Positions 44,629 to 57,163 are shown, counted from the first letter of the stretch. The stretch is 64,000 nt of DNA from Rhinopithecus roxellana (GCF_007565055.1 NC_044554.1:138197463-138261462); one strand, 5' to 3'. The notes: generated from the sequence alone by a model not told the origin. Numbers and translations: made by a program.

Positions 44629-46859
44629 CCATATTAGTTCACTTTCACACTGCTGATGAAGACATACCTGAGACTGGGCAATTTACAAAAGAAAGAGGTT
44701 TATTGAACTTACAGTTCCACATGGCTGGGGTGGCCTCACAATCACAGCAGAAGGTGAAAGGCATGACTCACATGGTGGCAGACAAGAGAAGAGAGTTTGT
44801 GCAGGGAAACTCACCCTTGTAGAACCCTCAGATCTTGTGAGACTTATTCACTATCACAAGAACAGCACAGGAAACACCTGCCTGCATGATTCAATTACCT
44901 CCCACTGGGTCCCTCCAACAACATGTGGGAATTCAAGATGAGATTTGGGTTGGGACACAGACAACCCAAATTATTCTGCCCCTGACCCTTCCCAAATCTC
45001 ATCCTCATATTTCAAAACCAATCATGCCCTCCCAACAGTCCCCCAAAGTCTCCTCTCAACATTAACTCAAAAATTCACAGTCCAAAGTTTCATCTGAGAC
45101 AAGGCAAGTTCCTTCTGCATATGAGACTGCATAATCAAAAGCAAGTTAGTTACTTCCTAGATACAATGAGGCACAGGCATTGGGTAAATACAGCTGTTCC
45201 AAATGGGAGAAACTGGTCAAAACAAAGGGGCTACAGGTCCCATGAAAGTCTGAAATCCAGCAGGGCAGTCAAATCTAAAAGCTTGAAAATGATCTCCAGG
45301 TCATGCTGATGCAAGAGATGGGTTTTAATGGTCTTGAGCAGCTCCACTCCTGTGGTTTTGCAAGGTACAGCCTCCCTCCAGCTGCATTCATGGGCTGGTG
45401 TTGAGTGTCTGTGGCTTTTCCAGGTGCACAGTGCAAGCTGTCAGTGGATCTACCATTCTGTGGTCTGGAGGATGGTGTCCCTCTTCTCACAGCTCCACTA
45501 GGTGGTGCCCCAGTAGAGACTCTGTGGGGGCTCCAACCCCACATTTCCCTTCTGCACCACCCTAGCAGAGGTTCTCCATGAGCGCCCCATCCCTGTAGCA
45601 AGCTTCTGCCTGGACATTCAGGCATTTTCATACATCCTTTGAAATCCAGGCAGAGGCTCCCAAACCCCAGTTTTTTACTTCTGTGCACTGGCAGGCTTAA
45701 CACCATATGGAAGTTGCCAAGGCTTGAGGGCTGCACCCTCTGAAGCCATGGCCTTAGCTATACATTGGCCCCTTTCATCTACAGCTGGCATGACTGGGAT
45801 GCAGGGCACCAAGGCCCTAGACTGCACACAGCATTGGAACCCTGGACCCAGCCCACAAAACCACTTTTTCCTCCTAGGCCTCCAGACCTATGATGGGAGG
45901 GGCTGCCATGAAGACCTCTGACATGTCCTGGAGACATTTTCCTCATTGTCTTGGCAATTAACATTCAGCTTCTCATTACTTATGCAAATTTCTGCCGCTG
46001 GCTTGGATTTCTCAGAAAATGGGGTTTTCTTTTCTATTGCATTGTCAAGCTGCACATTTTCCAAATTTTCATGCTTTGCTTCCCTTATAAACTGAATGCC
46101 TTTAACAGCACCCATGTCACCTCTTGAATGCTTGGCTGCTTAGAAATTCCTTCCACCATATACCCTAAATTATCTCTCTCAAATTCAAAGTTCCACAAAT
46201 CTCTATGGCAGGGGCAAAATGCTGCCAGTCTCTTTGCTAAAACGTAACAAGTGTCATCTTTGCTCCAGTTTCCAATAAGTTCCTCATCTCCATCTGAGAC
46301 CACCTCAGCCTGGATTTCACCATCCACATCATTATCAGCATTTTGATCAAAGCCATTCAATGAGTCTCTATGGAGTTTCAAACTTTCCCACATTTTCCTG
46401 TCTTCTTCTGAGCCCTACTAAACTGTTCCACCCTCTGCTTGTTACCCAGTTCCAAAGTCGCTTCCACATTTTCAGGTATCTTTTCAGCAGTGCCCCACTC
46501 CTGCTACCAATATACTGTGTTAGTTTGTTTCCATGCTGCTGATAAAGACATACCTGAGCCTGGGCAATTTACAAAAGAAAGGTTTATTGGACTTACAGTT
46601 CCATGTGGCTGGGGAGGCCTCATAATCATGGCAGAAGGTGAAAGGCACATCTCACATGGTGGCAGACAAGATAAGAGAAATCTTTTGCAGGGAAACTCCG
46701 CCTTGTAGAACCCTCAGATCTTGTGAGACTTATTCACTATCACAAGAACAGCACAGGAAAGACCTGCCCACATGATTCAATTACCTCCCACCGGATCCCT
46801 CCTACAACATATGGGAATTCAAATGAGATTTGGGTGGGGACACAGCCAAACCATATCAT
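44629..46859 (-). mobile_element. Full-length THE1 retroelement (ERVL-MaLR)
   Basis: Two antisense LTRs (44629-44976 and 46516-46859) enclose about 1.5 kb of internal sequence. Each LTR has the antisense marks 'gggcaatttacaaaagaaag', 'ttacagttccacatggctgg' and 'agatcttgtgagacttattc'. The internal part carries decayed minus-strand frames, for example 46085-46393, whose text (LNGFDQNAD.D...VVSDGDEEL.GNWSK) is also present in the second THE1 at 61189-61431. THE1 is non-autonomous and lacks polymerase and envelope genes. It belongs to an old primate family and is inactive. Confidence 0.93.
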
Positions 46860-46865
46860 ATGCTG

Positions 46866-47335
46866 TTATTTATTTATATTTACTTATCTTTTTTCTTCCA
46901 ACTTTTATTTTAGATTCAGGGAATACATGTACAGGTTTGCTACCTGGGTATATTACGTGATGCTGAGGTTTGATATATGAATGATCTGGTCACCCAGCTA
47001 CGAGTATAGTATCCAATAGTTAAATTCTCCCCTCTTTAGTGGTCCCCAGCTTCTATTGTTGCTATCTTTATGTCCATGTGTATCCATTGTTTAGCTCTCA
47101 CTTATAAGTGAGAGTATGCGGTATTTGGTTTTCTGTTCCTTCATTAATTTGCCTAGGATTAGGGCTCTGGCTACATCTGTATTGCTGCAAAGGACACAAT
47201 TGCATTCTTTTTATGAAAATGTAATATTCCGTGGTGTATTTGTACCACATTTGCTTTATCCCATCCACCATCAATGGGCACTTAGGTTGATTCTATGTCT
47301 TTGCTATCGTGAATAGTGCTTTTGCTACCTTTTGT
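46866..47335 (-). mobile_element. L1 3' end (antisense)
   Basis: Antisense L1 3' UTR and ORF2 tail: 'gaatacatgtacaggtttgc', 'tgatgctgaggtttg', 'gcttctattgttgctatctt', 'ccaccatcaatgggcactta', truncated after 'ctttgctatcgtgaatagtg'. Confidence 0.88.
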
Positions 47336-48482
47336 AATTTATCTTGTAAGAGACCTTTCAGCAGTACCTATTTTCTCAAAAATGTCCAGACCCTCTTAAA
47401 TGAAGTTATGCAAGATAAAGCTCATGTAAACCTCAAACAACCTTCAACATATGTTTTACATTTGTGTTTCACAAATAAAGACAGTGAATAGATGACTAGT
47501 AGGGAGTTTAGTATGATGGAGGACACAAGATGAAGACAGCTGAAGCATTCCTTAGATCATATTACATCATATAAAGAGGGCATATCATTTCATATAAAAT
47601 ATTCCAAAGAATGATACAACTAATAAAAACTTAATATAAGGAATCAACAAAGCAGAATTACACAGGGAAATTGGCTCTCAGTGCAAATGAGAAAAATAAC
47701 ATGTTCACAACTTTGGCTCTGAGGAAATGATTCTGATTATGGACTGAGAGAGAAGAATGACACAAAGGAAACTTGAACACTCAGGACACAATTATTAACC
47801 TAAGACTTTTTACCATGTTGTTATACTACCAAAGACTAATTTCCCCAGTATTAACACACAGGTATCATAAAGGGGGGAAAAAAAGCAGATTAAGGAAGAA
47901 TGTTGAGAAACTTCTAGAAAGGGAAATACGTTTTTATCAGGCATGTAAGATGGGTGGTACTCTTCCCTTGCATAATATCCAGGCTGGCAGGATGCGCATA
48001 GGCAAGATGAGAGAGTATCTTTGGAAGTTCTAAGCTTGCTTCTCCTGTGCTTTTAGGATCATCTAGATCTGCCCCTCAGAAAATGCAGATAATCATGATA
48101 CCACTTTAGTGTTCTTAAAAGTAAAATCAAAACATCTTAAAAACTCCTTAGGAATGATTATCTGAGGGAAACAGAAAACAACCAACAATGGCTTCTGCAA
48201 AATCCTAGGGCACATGTTATGATCTAAGCAGATAGCTACATAACATTGCTTCAATAAAATCTGTGAATCAAGAAATTTGTTGGCAATATGAGAGCTGACA
48301 GATTACAGCTTTCCGTTCATGTGCTCTGTACTGAGAGCTCATCTCCCTTTTCCTTTGTAAGCTCTTCAGGTGTGAAGTAACACTAAAGTCTGGGCTTCAG
48401 CGGATCCCCTAATGTACTGCACAGTCAGGTAACCAGTAACCACAGTACATTATAAATTCATACACCAAGATGACCAGAGATC

Positions 48483-48517
<35 letters not shown>

Positions 48518-48715
48518 AAACAGTAATTGTTTTATAAAAGGTCTATCTAAACAAATATTTTAATAGACTATCATGAAATAAAAATACAGTAAATACACTA
48601 AATATCTGTTGTATTACTTCTACTTGATAATGGAGTGCTTCTTTGCATGCCCCAATTTATGTTTTAATGTATCTGATAATTTTAGTTCCTTCTGGGAATC
48701 CCAGGCTGCATGGTC
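47336..48715. other. No recognisable gene
   Basis: AT-rich noncoding DNA containing a 27-base A run at 48487-48513, with no obvious element attached to it. Confidence 0.4.
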
Positions 48716-48723
48716 ACTTAGAG

Positions 48724-49224
48724 CAGTGGTCCCCAATCTTTGTGGCACCAGGGTGTGGTTTTGTGAAACACAATTTTTCCATGAATGAGGGTCAGAGGAA
48801 ATGGTTTGGGGATGATTCAGGTGCATTACATTTATTGTGCATTTTATTTCTATTATTATTACATTGTGATATATAATGAAATAATTATACAACTCACCAT
48901 AATGGAGAATCAGTGCCAGATGGTCCCATCTCAGGGTGATGGGAGACAATGACAGATCATCAGGCATTAGATTCTCATAAGGAGCATGCAGTGTAGCTCC
49001 CTTGCATGTGCAGTTTGGGAGGGTTTGCACTTGTATGAAAATCTAATGCTGCCACTGATCTGACAGGAAGCAGAGCTCAGGAGGTAATGAGTGCAATGGA
49101 GAGTGACTGGAAATACAGATGAAGCTTCGCTCACTCACCTGCTACTCACCTCTTGCTCTGCAGCCCAGTTCCTAACAGGTCATAGACCAGCACCAGTCCA
49201 TGACCCAGGAGTTGGGGAGCCCTG
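48724..49224 (-). mobile_element. MER1A-like hAT-Charlie DNA transposon (second copy)
   Basis: Antisense relative to the copy at 18033: starts 'cagtggtccccaatctt', ends 'gttggggagccctg'. Internal 'atcatcaggcattagattct' and 'gatctgacaggaagcagagc'. The 8-bp targets acttagag (48716-48723) and acttacag (49225-49232) differ at one base. Confidence 0.92.
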
Positions 49225-49232
49225 ACTTACAG

Positions 49233-49719
49233 TACCATGTTGGGGCACATGGTACCTACCAGGGTTCAGTGTTGAGCCAGAAGAGCTGTGTCTCAAAAAG
49301 AGGAGTTATGTTTGCTAGGGGAAATGATTTTACTCCAAGCAAGATGTTTGTTTTTTTTTTTTTTTATTTAGAAATTTTTAAACATAACCATACTGCATCT
49401 TTATTTTCCATACTCATACTGTATTTCATTTGACCCATTTTGACTAGGTGCAGAATCTTCTCTTGTTCTGGGCCCTATTCTAAATTGGAAGTCTATGGAT
49501 TGTTCAGTAATTTTATTAGAAATGAACATTAAAATGTGGCATATATTACCTCAAGAGTGTTAAAGGGTCCCACAAACACTGTTTCTCTCATAGCGTTAAC
49601 AGTGGCAGAAATGTTTCCTTTACTTTAAAGGTAACATTGCAACATGTCTCAAATATTAGACCTTAGAAATTTCACTAGAGTGGCAGATCTTTCAATTTTT
49701 GTGAGGGCTATTTCTAACT
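49233..49719. other. Unassigned gap
   Basis: Noncoding, with a 21-base T run near 49351. No element recognised. Confidence 0.4.
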
Positions 49720-50560
49720 GCCTTTTTAATTCCAATTTTACTGAAGTATAATGGACAAAAAGCATATATTTAAGATGTACAGCTTGATATTTTAATATCT
49801 ATATATAGTGAAATAATAACCACAATTAAGCTAATTAAGACACTCATCATCTTACTTAGTTACCTTTTGTGTGAGTATGGTGAGAACACCTAAGATCTTA
49901 ACAAACTTCAAGTATACATTACAGTATTATTGACTATAGTCAAATTGTTGTACATTAGAGCTCCAGCATTTATTTTATTTTATTTTTATTTTTTGAAACA
50001 GAGTCAGCTCTGTTGTCCAGGCTGGAGTGTGGCTTGATCTCTGCTCACTGCAACCTCTGCCTCTCAGGTTCAAGTGATTCTTGTGCCTCAGTCACCCAAG
50101 TGGCTGGGATTACAGGCGTGCACCACCATACCCAGCTAAATTTTGTATTTTTTGGTAGACACGGGTTTTCACTATGTTGGCCAGACTGATCTTGAACTCC
50201 TGGCCTCAAGTGTTCCACCCACCTCGGTCTCCCAAAGTGCTGGGATTACAGGTGTAAGACACTGCACCTGGCCTTATTCATCTTTTATAACAGAAATTTT
50301 TAACCCTTTGACCAATATGCTCCCATTTCTCTCTCCCTCCAGCACCTCACAGCAACCATTCTACTCCCTGTTTCTATGAGTTTGACTATTTTGCATTTTA
50401 CACATAAGTGAGATCATGCATTATTTGTCTTTCTATATCTGGCATGTTTCACTTAACATAATGTCCCCTGGTTCATTCACGTTATCACAAATGGCAGGAT
50501 TTCCCCTTTTTAAGATGGAATAATATTCTATTGTGTATGTGTATACAAATGAATGAATAA
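49720..50560 (-). mobile_element. L1MB-like 3' end (antisense)
   Basis: Antisense 3' UTR text ('ccaattttactgaagtataa', 'gatgtacagcttgatatttt', 'ggtgagaacacctaagatct') is followed by ORF2-tail text ('agtgagatcatgcattattt'). Interrupted by an Alu at 49975. Confidence 0.8.
49975..50272 (-). mobile_element. Alu (AluS-like)
   Basis: Antisense full-length Alu with (TTTTA)n tail: 'gttgtccaggctggagtg', 'ctgcctctcaggttcaagtg', ending 'actgcacctggcc'. Confidence 0.92.
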
Positions 50561-50619
50561 TATTTTATTGCATGTGTATACAGACGAATAAATAAGGAAA
50601 ATGGTATGTGTGTGTGTAT

Positions 50620-50985
50620 GAATGGAACCACAAAAATTCCAAATAACCAAAACAATCTTGAGTAATAACAAAGCTAGAGGCACCACAATTATTGATTTCA
50701 AAATATATTACAAAGCTTTAATAATCTAAACAGTATGGAACTGGCATAAAAACAAGACATGCAGACCAATGAAACAGAGTAGAGAGCAAGAAATAAATCC
50801 ACACATCTATGATCAACTGATGTTTGACAATGGTGCCAAGAACACACAATGGAGAAAGGATAGTCTTCAATAAATGGTCTGGGAAAACTGCATATCTACA
50901 TGCATAAATTGCACCCTTATCTTTTGCAATATGAACCCACATCACATACAAAAATCAATAAACTCAAAATGGATTAAAGGCTTAA
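50620..50985 (+). mobile_element. L1 ORF2 segment (sense)
   Basis: 'caaaacaatcttgagtaat', 'gaaataaatccacacatc', 'actgatgtttgacaatggtg' and 'aaatggattaaaggctta' are late-ORF2 text in sense orientation. Together with the antisense 3' end at 49720-50560 this may be one inverted L1. Confidence 0.8.
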
Positions 50986-51189
50986 ATGTATTAATTTCAA
51001 ACAGAGCAGACTTCAGTGCAAGGAAAATTATCAAGGATAAAGTTAATAAATAGTACTAAAATCATCAATTCCCCAAGAAGACACAATACTTAATGTGTAT
51101 GTACCTAGTACAGTGTCAAAACACATGAGACAGAAAGTGAAAGAACTGTGAGGGAGATATATAAATGCACCCCTCTGTTAGTAGTGGAT

Positions 51190-52938
51190 GGGAGCGAATC
51201 ACGATCCCCAAAGACACAATTTCAAACTCCATAATCCTGACTGTTGAAATCCCAGAAGATCAAAATCCTTAAATGAAGTCTAGAAAATTATAATCCTGAA
51301 AGATCAAAATCCCAAAAATATAATTCTGGAAAAAATAACAACTTTTTTAAAAAAGATATTTATTTACATTTTTAAAGGGGATTTATTTAAGAATCATAAA
51401 AACATGACAGAACGTGTTATAGGCCAGTTTATGCAATAAAATAGGCAAAATATACATATTTTTGCAAGCATAAACACTCAAGTATACTAATGACAGTTGC
51501 ATGGGTATAACAATTTTGAACTGACAAGTTGTGCTCAGAAAGAAATAGGTCAAAAAGCAAAATGTGTAAATGCATGTCACTATGGTTGATAATTGTGTGT
51601 ACACTGAAATTTGTAACTTCAGTCATATGAAATATTATAATGGATAACCTAAGTCTTTTGGCAAGATCAAGCAAAAACCCTGGGGATGACACACTGCATC
51701 ATTATACCAGTCACCCAAGGAGCTATGACCTCAAGAAATATTATCTTTCACAAATGCAGATGTGCAAAAGGACCTCTTGTAATTTTCTGAGGAAGTTTCA
51801 ATGTTTTTATGCACACTCACAATGCTTAAACACAAAGTCAATGTTGTCATAATGCACGTTCACAAACTGAAATTTGCAAAAAATGCATAAAATAAATTAG
51901 AGCTATTTAAAAGTTTTTACATAATTTATTTCTCCAGTACTGGGAATGAAGATTAAGTACACAGTATAGTGATTGTAAAAAATAATGCTGACAATATAAA
52001 ATAGTGGAAAAAACTAAAACAAGAAAAACAAAGGAGAAAAAAATGCAAAAAAAAAAAAACGAAAAAGAATATTTGACATATGAAAAAGTGTATTACAGGA
52101 CTAACTCGTGGGCAGTTGCATAGAGGTAGTCCATAAAATCTGGCCAACTTTCATTATCGTTAACTATTTTTTGAAGTCTTGCATCGTGATGAATAGCTGC
52201 TTTTGTTCTTTTAAAGCATGGCTCTCCTTGGAGACTATGTTCACATTCATCGTCTACATGGCATTGGTCTTTTTGAAATTCTTCTGTGATTCCATATACT
52301 TTGACATGAGAACTCCCAATTAAATGTTTCTATTTTCTGTGGCATGCTTCTTTGTTGTTCCAGTTATGCTAAAATCCATTCTGCGTGCACTCATATGCTG
52401 ACCATGAATTTCTCAGCAACAATACTGATGAATGAACAGCAATTCCATTGCATAAGTGTCTTCTAATCTACTGTGCTTATAATTATTTTCAAACTAGTTG
52501 TTAACTTTGCTGGCTTCTTCAGACAAATGTGTCTTCAATTCATTAAAAGTTTCTGGGATTTCATCAGCTTGGAGAAATGCCAATGCAGACAAATGACATA
52601 TTTTTAAACAAAAGCTTTTGTTGGGTCTGTATCACTTGGCCAGTCCACTCATCTGAGTTTTCCACCAAATGCAAATGAAGACAATACCAAGGTAATAATT
52701 TTGCTTAACATGATGCAACTATCAGGATGCAACTATCCTGCATATATCTGAACATGCACTGATCTCTTCCCCAGAATTCAGGTTTCCATCACTCAGAATT
52801 TTAATATATTAAGATTGTGATTTTGGGGATTTTAGACATTAGCTATTTTAGACGTTGGAGATTTTGATCTTTTGGCATTTCAGCATTTGAAATTATGGTG
52901 TTTGGGATTTTTGTCTTTCGAGATTATAATCCAAATCT
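51190..52938 (-). mobile_element. Ancient MULE-MuDR DNA transposon (Ricksha-like)
   Basis: Inserted in L1 ORF2 within 'agtaatggac'-type sequence. The 9-bp targets gtagtggat (51181-51189) and ataatggac (52939-52947) match at 6 of 9, with only transitions between them. The ends are long, diverged inverted repeats of at least 100 bp: the left 'ccccaaagaca', 'agatcaaaatcc' and 'caaaaatataat' blocks recur inverted on the right ('gtctttcg', 'attttgatctttt', 'gatttttgtctt'). The interior encodes a transposase remnant on the minus strand. A 9-bp duplication, long inverted ends and a MULE transposase are together the hallmarks of Mutator-like elements; the human family with this form is Ricksha, named from memory. 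Confidence 0.84.
52100..52590 (-). pseudogene. MULE transposase C-terminal remnant
   Basis: Reading the minus strand from about 52590, CHLSALAFLQADEIPETF leads into an FNELKTHLSEEASKVNN block, a TAG stop and an FENNYKHSR block, with a TGA after. A frame change follows. From about 52320 about 74 codons are open and contain EEFQKDQCHVDDECEHSL, then GEPCFKRTKAAIHHDARLQK and DFMDYLYATAHELV. This order (ALAF, acidic helix, EQ/KDQ helix, KRTKA, RL.KIV, YL...AH.L) is that of the transposase C terminus found in MULE elements and their domesticated FLYWCH-type relatives. Stops and a frameshift make it nonfunctional. The catalytic DDE region is not visible, and the element seems internally deleted upstream. 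Confidence 0.8.
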
Positions 52939-54278
52939 ATAATGGACAGTTCCAGCAGGCAGAAAATTAGTAGGAATACAGTTGAACTGAATAACACCAT
53001 GAATCAACTGGACCTAACTGAAATGTACAGATTACTTCATGTAGCAATAGGAGAACACATATTTTTGAGTTCACATAAAACATTCAACAAGGTAGACCAT
53101 ATTCAGAGCCACAAAACACACCTTACCAAATGTAAAAGAACAGAAATTATGCAAAGTGTGCTCTCATGCCACAGTGGAATTAAGCTAGTTATCAATAACA
53201 GAAAGACATCAGGAAAACCCCAATAATTGGAAATTTTAACAAAACCTTTCATAAAAAAATGCCTGGGTCAAAGAAATCTCAAGAGATATTTACAACATTG
53301 TTAAAATAAAAATACAATGTATATAAAAACTTGTGTGATGAAATAAAGCAGTGCTTAAAGAGAAACTTATAGCGTTGAATGCATACATTAGAAAAGAAGA
53401 AAGAAAATCAAGAATCAAGGCTTCCACATAAGTTTCCATTTCGGGAAACTAAAAAAGAAAAGCAAATTAGTGCTAAGAACAAAAAAGGCAATAATAAACA
53501 TCAGAGCAAAAATCAATGAAATTGAAAACAGAAAAATCAATAGAGAAGATCAGTACAATTGATAGCCCTCTAGCCAAGTTAACTAAGAAACAAAGAAAGA
53601 AGACATAAATTACTAATACAGAGTGGAAGGAGTGGCCATTATTATTGATCCCAAGGACATTAACAGGATAATAAAGGAATATTTTGAACAACTCTTTGCT
53701 TACAAATATGATGAACTAGATAATGTAGAACTATTCTTTGAAAGGCACATCCATCAAAATTCACAAAATGTAAAATAGATAATTTGAATAAACTGATGTC
53801 TATTAAAGAAATTGAATCAAGAATTAATAACTTTCCCGAACAAAAAGTATAAGGCCCAATGGGTTCACTGGTGAATTCTAAACATTCAGGGAAGAAATTA
53901 TACCAATTCCATACAATCTGTTCCAGGAAACAAAAGCAGACTGAATATTCCCCAACTAATTCTAGGAGGCCAGTATTACCTTAATACCAAAACTAGACAA
54001 ACACGTTACAAGTAGGGAAAACTACAGAGCAATACCACTCAAGAACATATGTGCAAATGTCCTCCACAAAATATTACCAAATAGAGTTTTATAATGTATA
54101 CTGATCATAATACTGATACTACAATGATCATAATGCATTCTGATAAAGTGGGATTTATTCTGGTATGCAAGTTTGAGTCAACATTCAAAAGTCAATTAAT
54201 GTAATCCATCAAATAAACAGGCTAAAGAATAAAAGTCTATAATGATATCAATTGATGCAAAGAGAGGATTTGACAATT

Positions 54279-54609
54279 TATTTTTATTTTTTTTATTTTT
54301 TATTTATTTATTTATTTATTTATTTTTGAGATGGAGTCTCGCTCTGTCACCCAAGCTGGAGTGCACTGGCCAGATCTCAGCTCACTGCAAGCTCCGCCTC
54401 CCGGGTTCACGCCATTCTCCTGCCTCAGCCTCCCAAGTAGCTGGGACTACAGGCGCCTGCCACCTCTCCCGGATATTTTTTTGTATTTTTTAGTAGAGGC
54501 GGGGTTTCACCGTGTTAGCCAGGATGGTCTCGATCTCCTGACCTTGTGATCCGCCCGCCTCGGCCTCCCAAAGTGCTGGGATTACAGGCTTGAGCCACCG
54601 CGCCCGGCC
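54279..54609 (-). mobile_element. Young AluY, Old World monkey type
   Basis: Antisense element ending 'ggcttgagccaccgcgcccgg', the complement of the 'gctcaagcc' start. The tail is a (TTTA)n array at 54299-54325. Target-site duplication aggatttgacaa at 54265-54276 and 54610-54621. Confidence 0.95.
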
Positions 54610-54709
54610 AGGATTTGACAAATTTTAACACACATGCATTATAAAGAAAATCTCAAAGCAAAGTAAGGATAGGGTAGAACTTTCTCAACTTTATAAAAAA
54701 GGTCTGCAA

Positions 54710-55010
54710 GGCCGGGCGCGGTGGCTCAAGCCTGTAATCCCAGCACTTTGGGAGGCCGAGACGGGCGGATCACGAGGTCAGGAGATCAAGACCATCCTGG
54801 CTAACATGGTGAAACCCCGTCTCTACTAAAAAAATACAAAAAACTAGCCGGGCAACCTGGGGGGCGCCTGTAGTCCCAGCTACTCGGGAGGCTGAGGCAG
54901 GAGAATGGCGTGAACCCAGGAGGCGGAGCTTGCAGTGAGCTGAGATCCGGCCACTGCACTCCAGCCTGGGCGACAGAGCGAGACTCCGTCTCAAAAAAAA
55001 AAAAAAAAAA
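54710..55010 (+). mobile_element. Young AluY, Old World monkey type
   Basis: Sense element with 'gtggctcaagcctgtaatcc' and 'gatccggccactgcactcc', and an A tail of about 25. An unusual 'gggcaacctggggggcgcc' replaces the usual middle of the right arm (54858-54876). Duplicated target aaaaggtctgcaa lies at 54697-54709 and about 55014-55026. Confidence 0.95.
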
Positions 55011-55737
55011 AAAAAAAGGTCTGCAAATAACCTACAGGTAGCATTCATCATACTAAGAAACTAAATGCTTTACACTAAAATCAGGAACATGGCAAGTGTG
55101 TCTCTGACCACTTCTGTTCAACATTGTATGATAAGTCCTTGCTAACACAGTAAGAAAAGAAAAGGAAATAAAAAGTATACAGATTGGGGAAGAAGAAATA
55201 AAATTGCTTTTCTTCACAGATAACATGATTATTCATGTAGAAAATCCCCCCAAATTAGCAAAACTACTCCTGAGATTAATAAATTATATAGCAAGGTTGT
55301 GTTGTAGGATATAAGGTTAACATACAAATTGCTTTCTTACACTAGAAATGAGCAATTGGAATTTGAAATTAAAAAATATTATTCCATTTACATTAGCACT
55401 AAAAAATATTCCATTTACATTAGCACTAAAAAATAAGTATACATCTAACAAATATGTATAAGATTTATATGAGGAACTGAAAATATTTGATGAAAGAAAT
55501 CAAAGATCTAAACAATAGAGAGATATTCCATGTACATAGGAAGACTCATTTATTATCAAGATTTCAGGTATTTCTAAATTTACCGATAGGTTCAATACAA
55601 CCTCAATCAAATTTTAGCAAGTTATTTGTGGATATGGAAAAACTGATTTTACAGTTTATATGGAAAGACAAAAGACGCAGATTAGCTAGCCACACAAGGT
55701 TGAAAAAGAGGAATAAAGATGAATGACTGACACTATC

Positions 55738-56114
55738 TGATACGGTTTGGTTGTGTCCCTACCCAAAATCTCACCTTGAATTGTAATCCCCATAATCCCC
55801 ACCTGTCAAGGGAGAGACCAGGTGGCAGTAATTGAATCATGGGGGTGGTTTCCTTCATGCTGTTTTTGTGATAATGAGTGGATTCTCACGAGATCTGATG
55901 GTTTTATAAGTTTTTGGTAGTTCCTCCTGCGTTCGTTCTCTTTCCTGCTGCTTGTGAAGAAGGTGCCTTGCTTCCCTTTTGCCATCTGCCATGTTTGTAA
56001 GTTTCCTGAGGCCTCCTTAGCCATGCTGAGCTGCGAATCAATTAAACTTCTTTCTCTTATAAATTACCCAATCTTGGGCAGTTCTTTACAGCAGTGTGAA
56101 AACGGACTAATACA
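55738..56114 (+). mobile_element. Solo MST-type LTR (ERVL-MaLR)
   Basis: From 'tgatacggtttggttgtg' to 'cggactaataca', with 'ttgaatcatgggggtgg', 'ctcacgagatctgatggttt' and 'tcttataaattacccaatc'. Exact duplication ctatc at 55733-55737 and 56115-56119. It sits in L1 ORF2. Confidence 0.93.
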
Positions 56115-57163
56115 CTATCCAACTTCAAGAATTTTTATAAAGCTGCAGTAATTACAACTGTGTCGTATTGGCCAAAGAATAGATAAATAGATCAAAAGAA
56201 TAGAACAGAGAGCCCCTAAAAAGTTCCAAACAATTATAGTTAATCGATCTTAGACAAAGGAGCAGTGGAAATTTAATGGAAAAAAGCTATTATTTTCAGT
56301 AAATGATGCTGGGATAACTACACATGCAAAAATACAAACAAACAAACAAACAAACAAATAAAAAACCCCAAACCTGAACAGAGATATTACATTTTATGCA
56401 GTTAACTCAGATGGATCATAGACTTACATGTTAAGTGCAAAATTATAAAACCCCTAGTGGAAAACGGAAAACTTTATAGGTGACCTTGTGATTGGCAATG
56501 CCTTTTTGGATTAAAAGAATAATCCATCGAAAAACAAATTGATAAGTTGAACTTCATTAAAACTGAAGTTTAAAAAAATGAAAAGATAAGCCACAGACTA
56601 AAAGAAATATATTACAAAACAAGTATAAAAAATAACTTGTGGAAAATATACAAGTAACTTAATACTCAACAATGAGCAAAAACAAAAGCGTTTAAAAAGT
56701 GGACAAAATATGTGAAGAGACACCTCACCAAAGAAGATATACAGATGGCAAGAAAGCACATGGAAATATTCTCAACGTCGTCTGTCATCAGAAAATTTCA
56801 TATTCAAATAAGAATGAAATACTCTTGTACACCTATTAAAATGGTGAAATTTTAAAATGCCGGCAAAACTAAATACTGGTAAGGATGTGGAGCAACAGGA
56901 ACTCTCCTTCATTGCAGGTGGGAATACAAATGGTACAGCCACTTTGGTAGACAGTTTGGAAATTTCCTATAAAACTAAGTGCATACTTCCCACATAATCC
57001 AGCATATTGCTTTCCTTGGTATTTACCTAAATGAGTTAAAAATTTATGCTAACCCAAAGTCTATATACAAATGTTTATAGCATCTATATTCATAATCGTT
57101 AAACCTCAGAAGTATCTAAGATGTATTTCAATAGGTGAATGGAAAAACAAACTATGGTACTGA

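Larger units (their letters stand above)
50986..57163 (+). mobile_element. Old L1 ORF2 (sense), heavily interrupted
   Basis: L1 ORF2 runs in sense order through 50986-51189, 52939-54278, 54610-54709, 55020-55737 and 56115-57163. Examples are 'caaggataaagttaataa', 'gcaggcagaaaattagtagg', 'agagaaacttatagcgttga', 'tcaatagagaagatcag', 'tgaaagaaatcaaagatcta' and 'aagctgcagtaattacaact'. Host of the MULE, two AluYs and an MST LTR. No open frame. Confidence 0.85.

Noticed and set aside
45275..45736. 153-codon minus-strand frame
   Set aside because: Internal THE1 sequence, colinear with text in the second THE1 copy.
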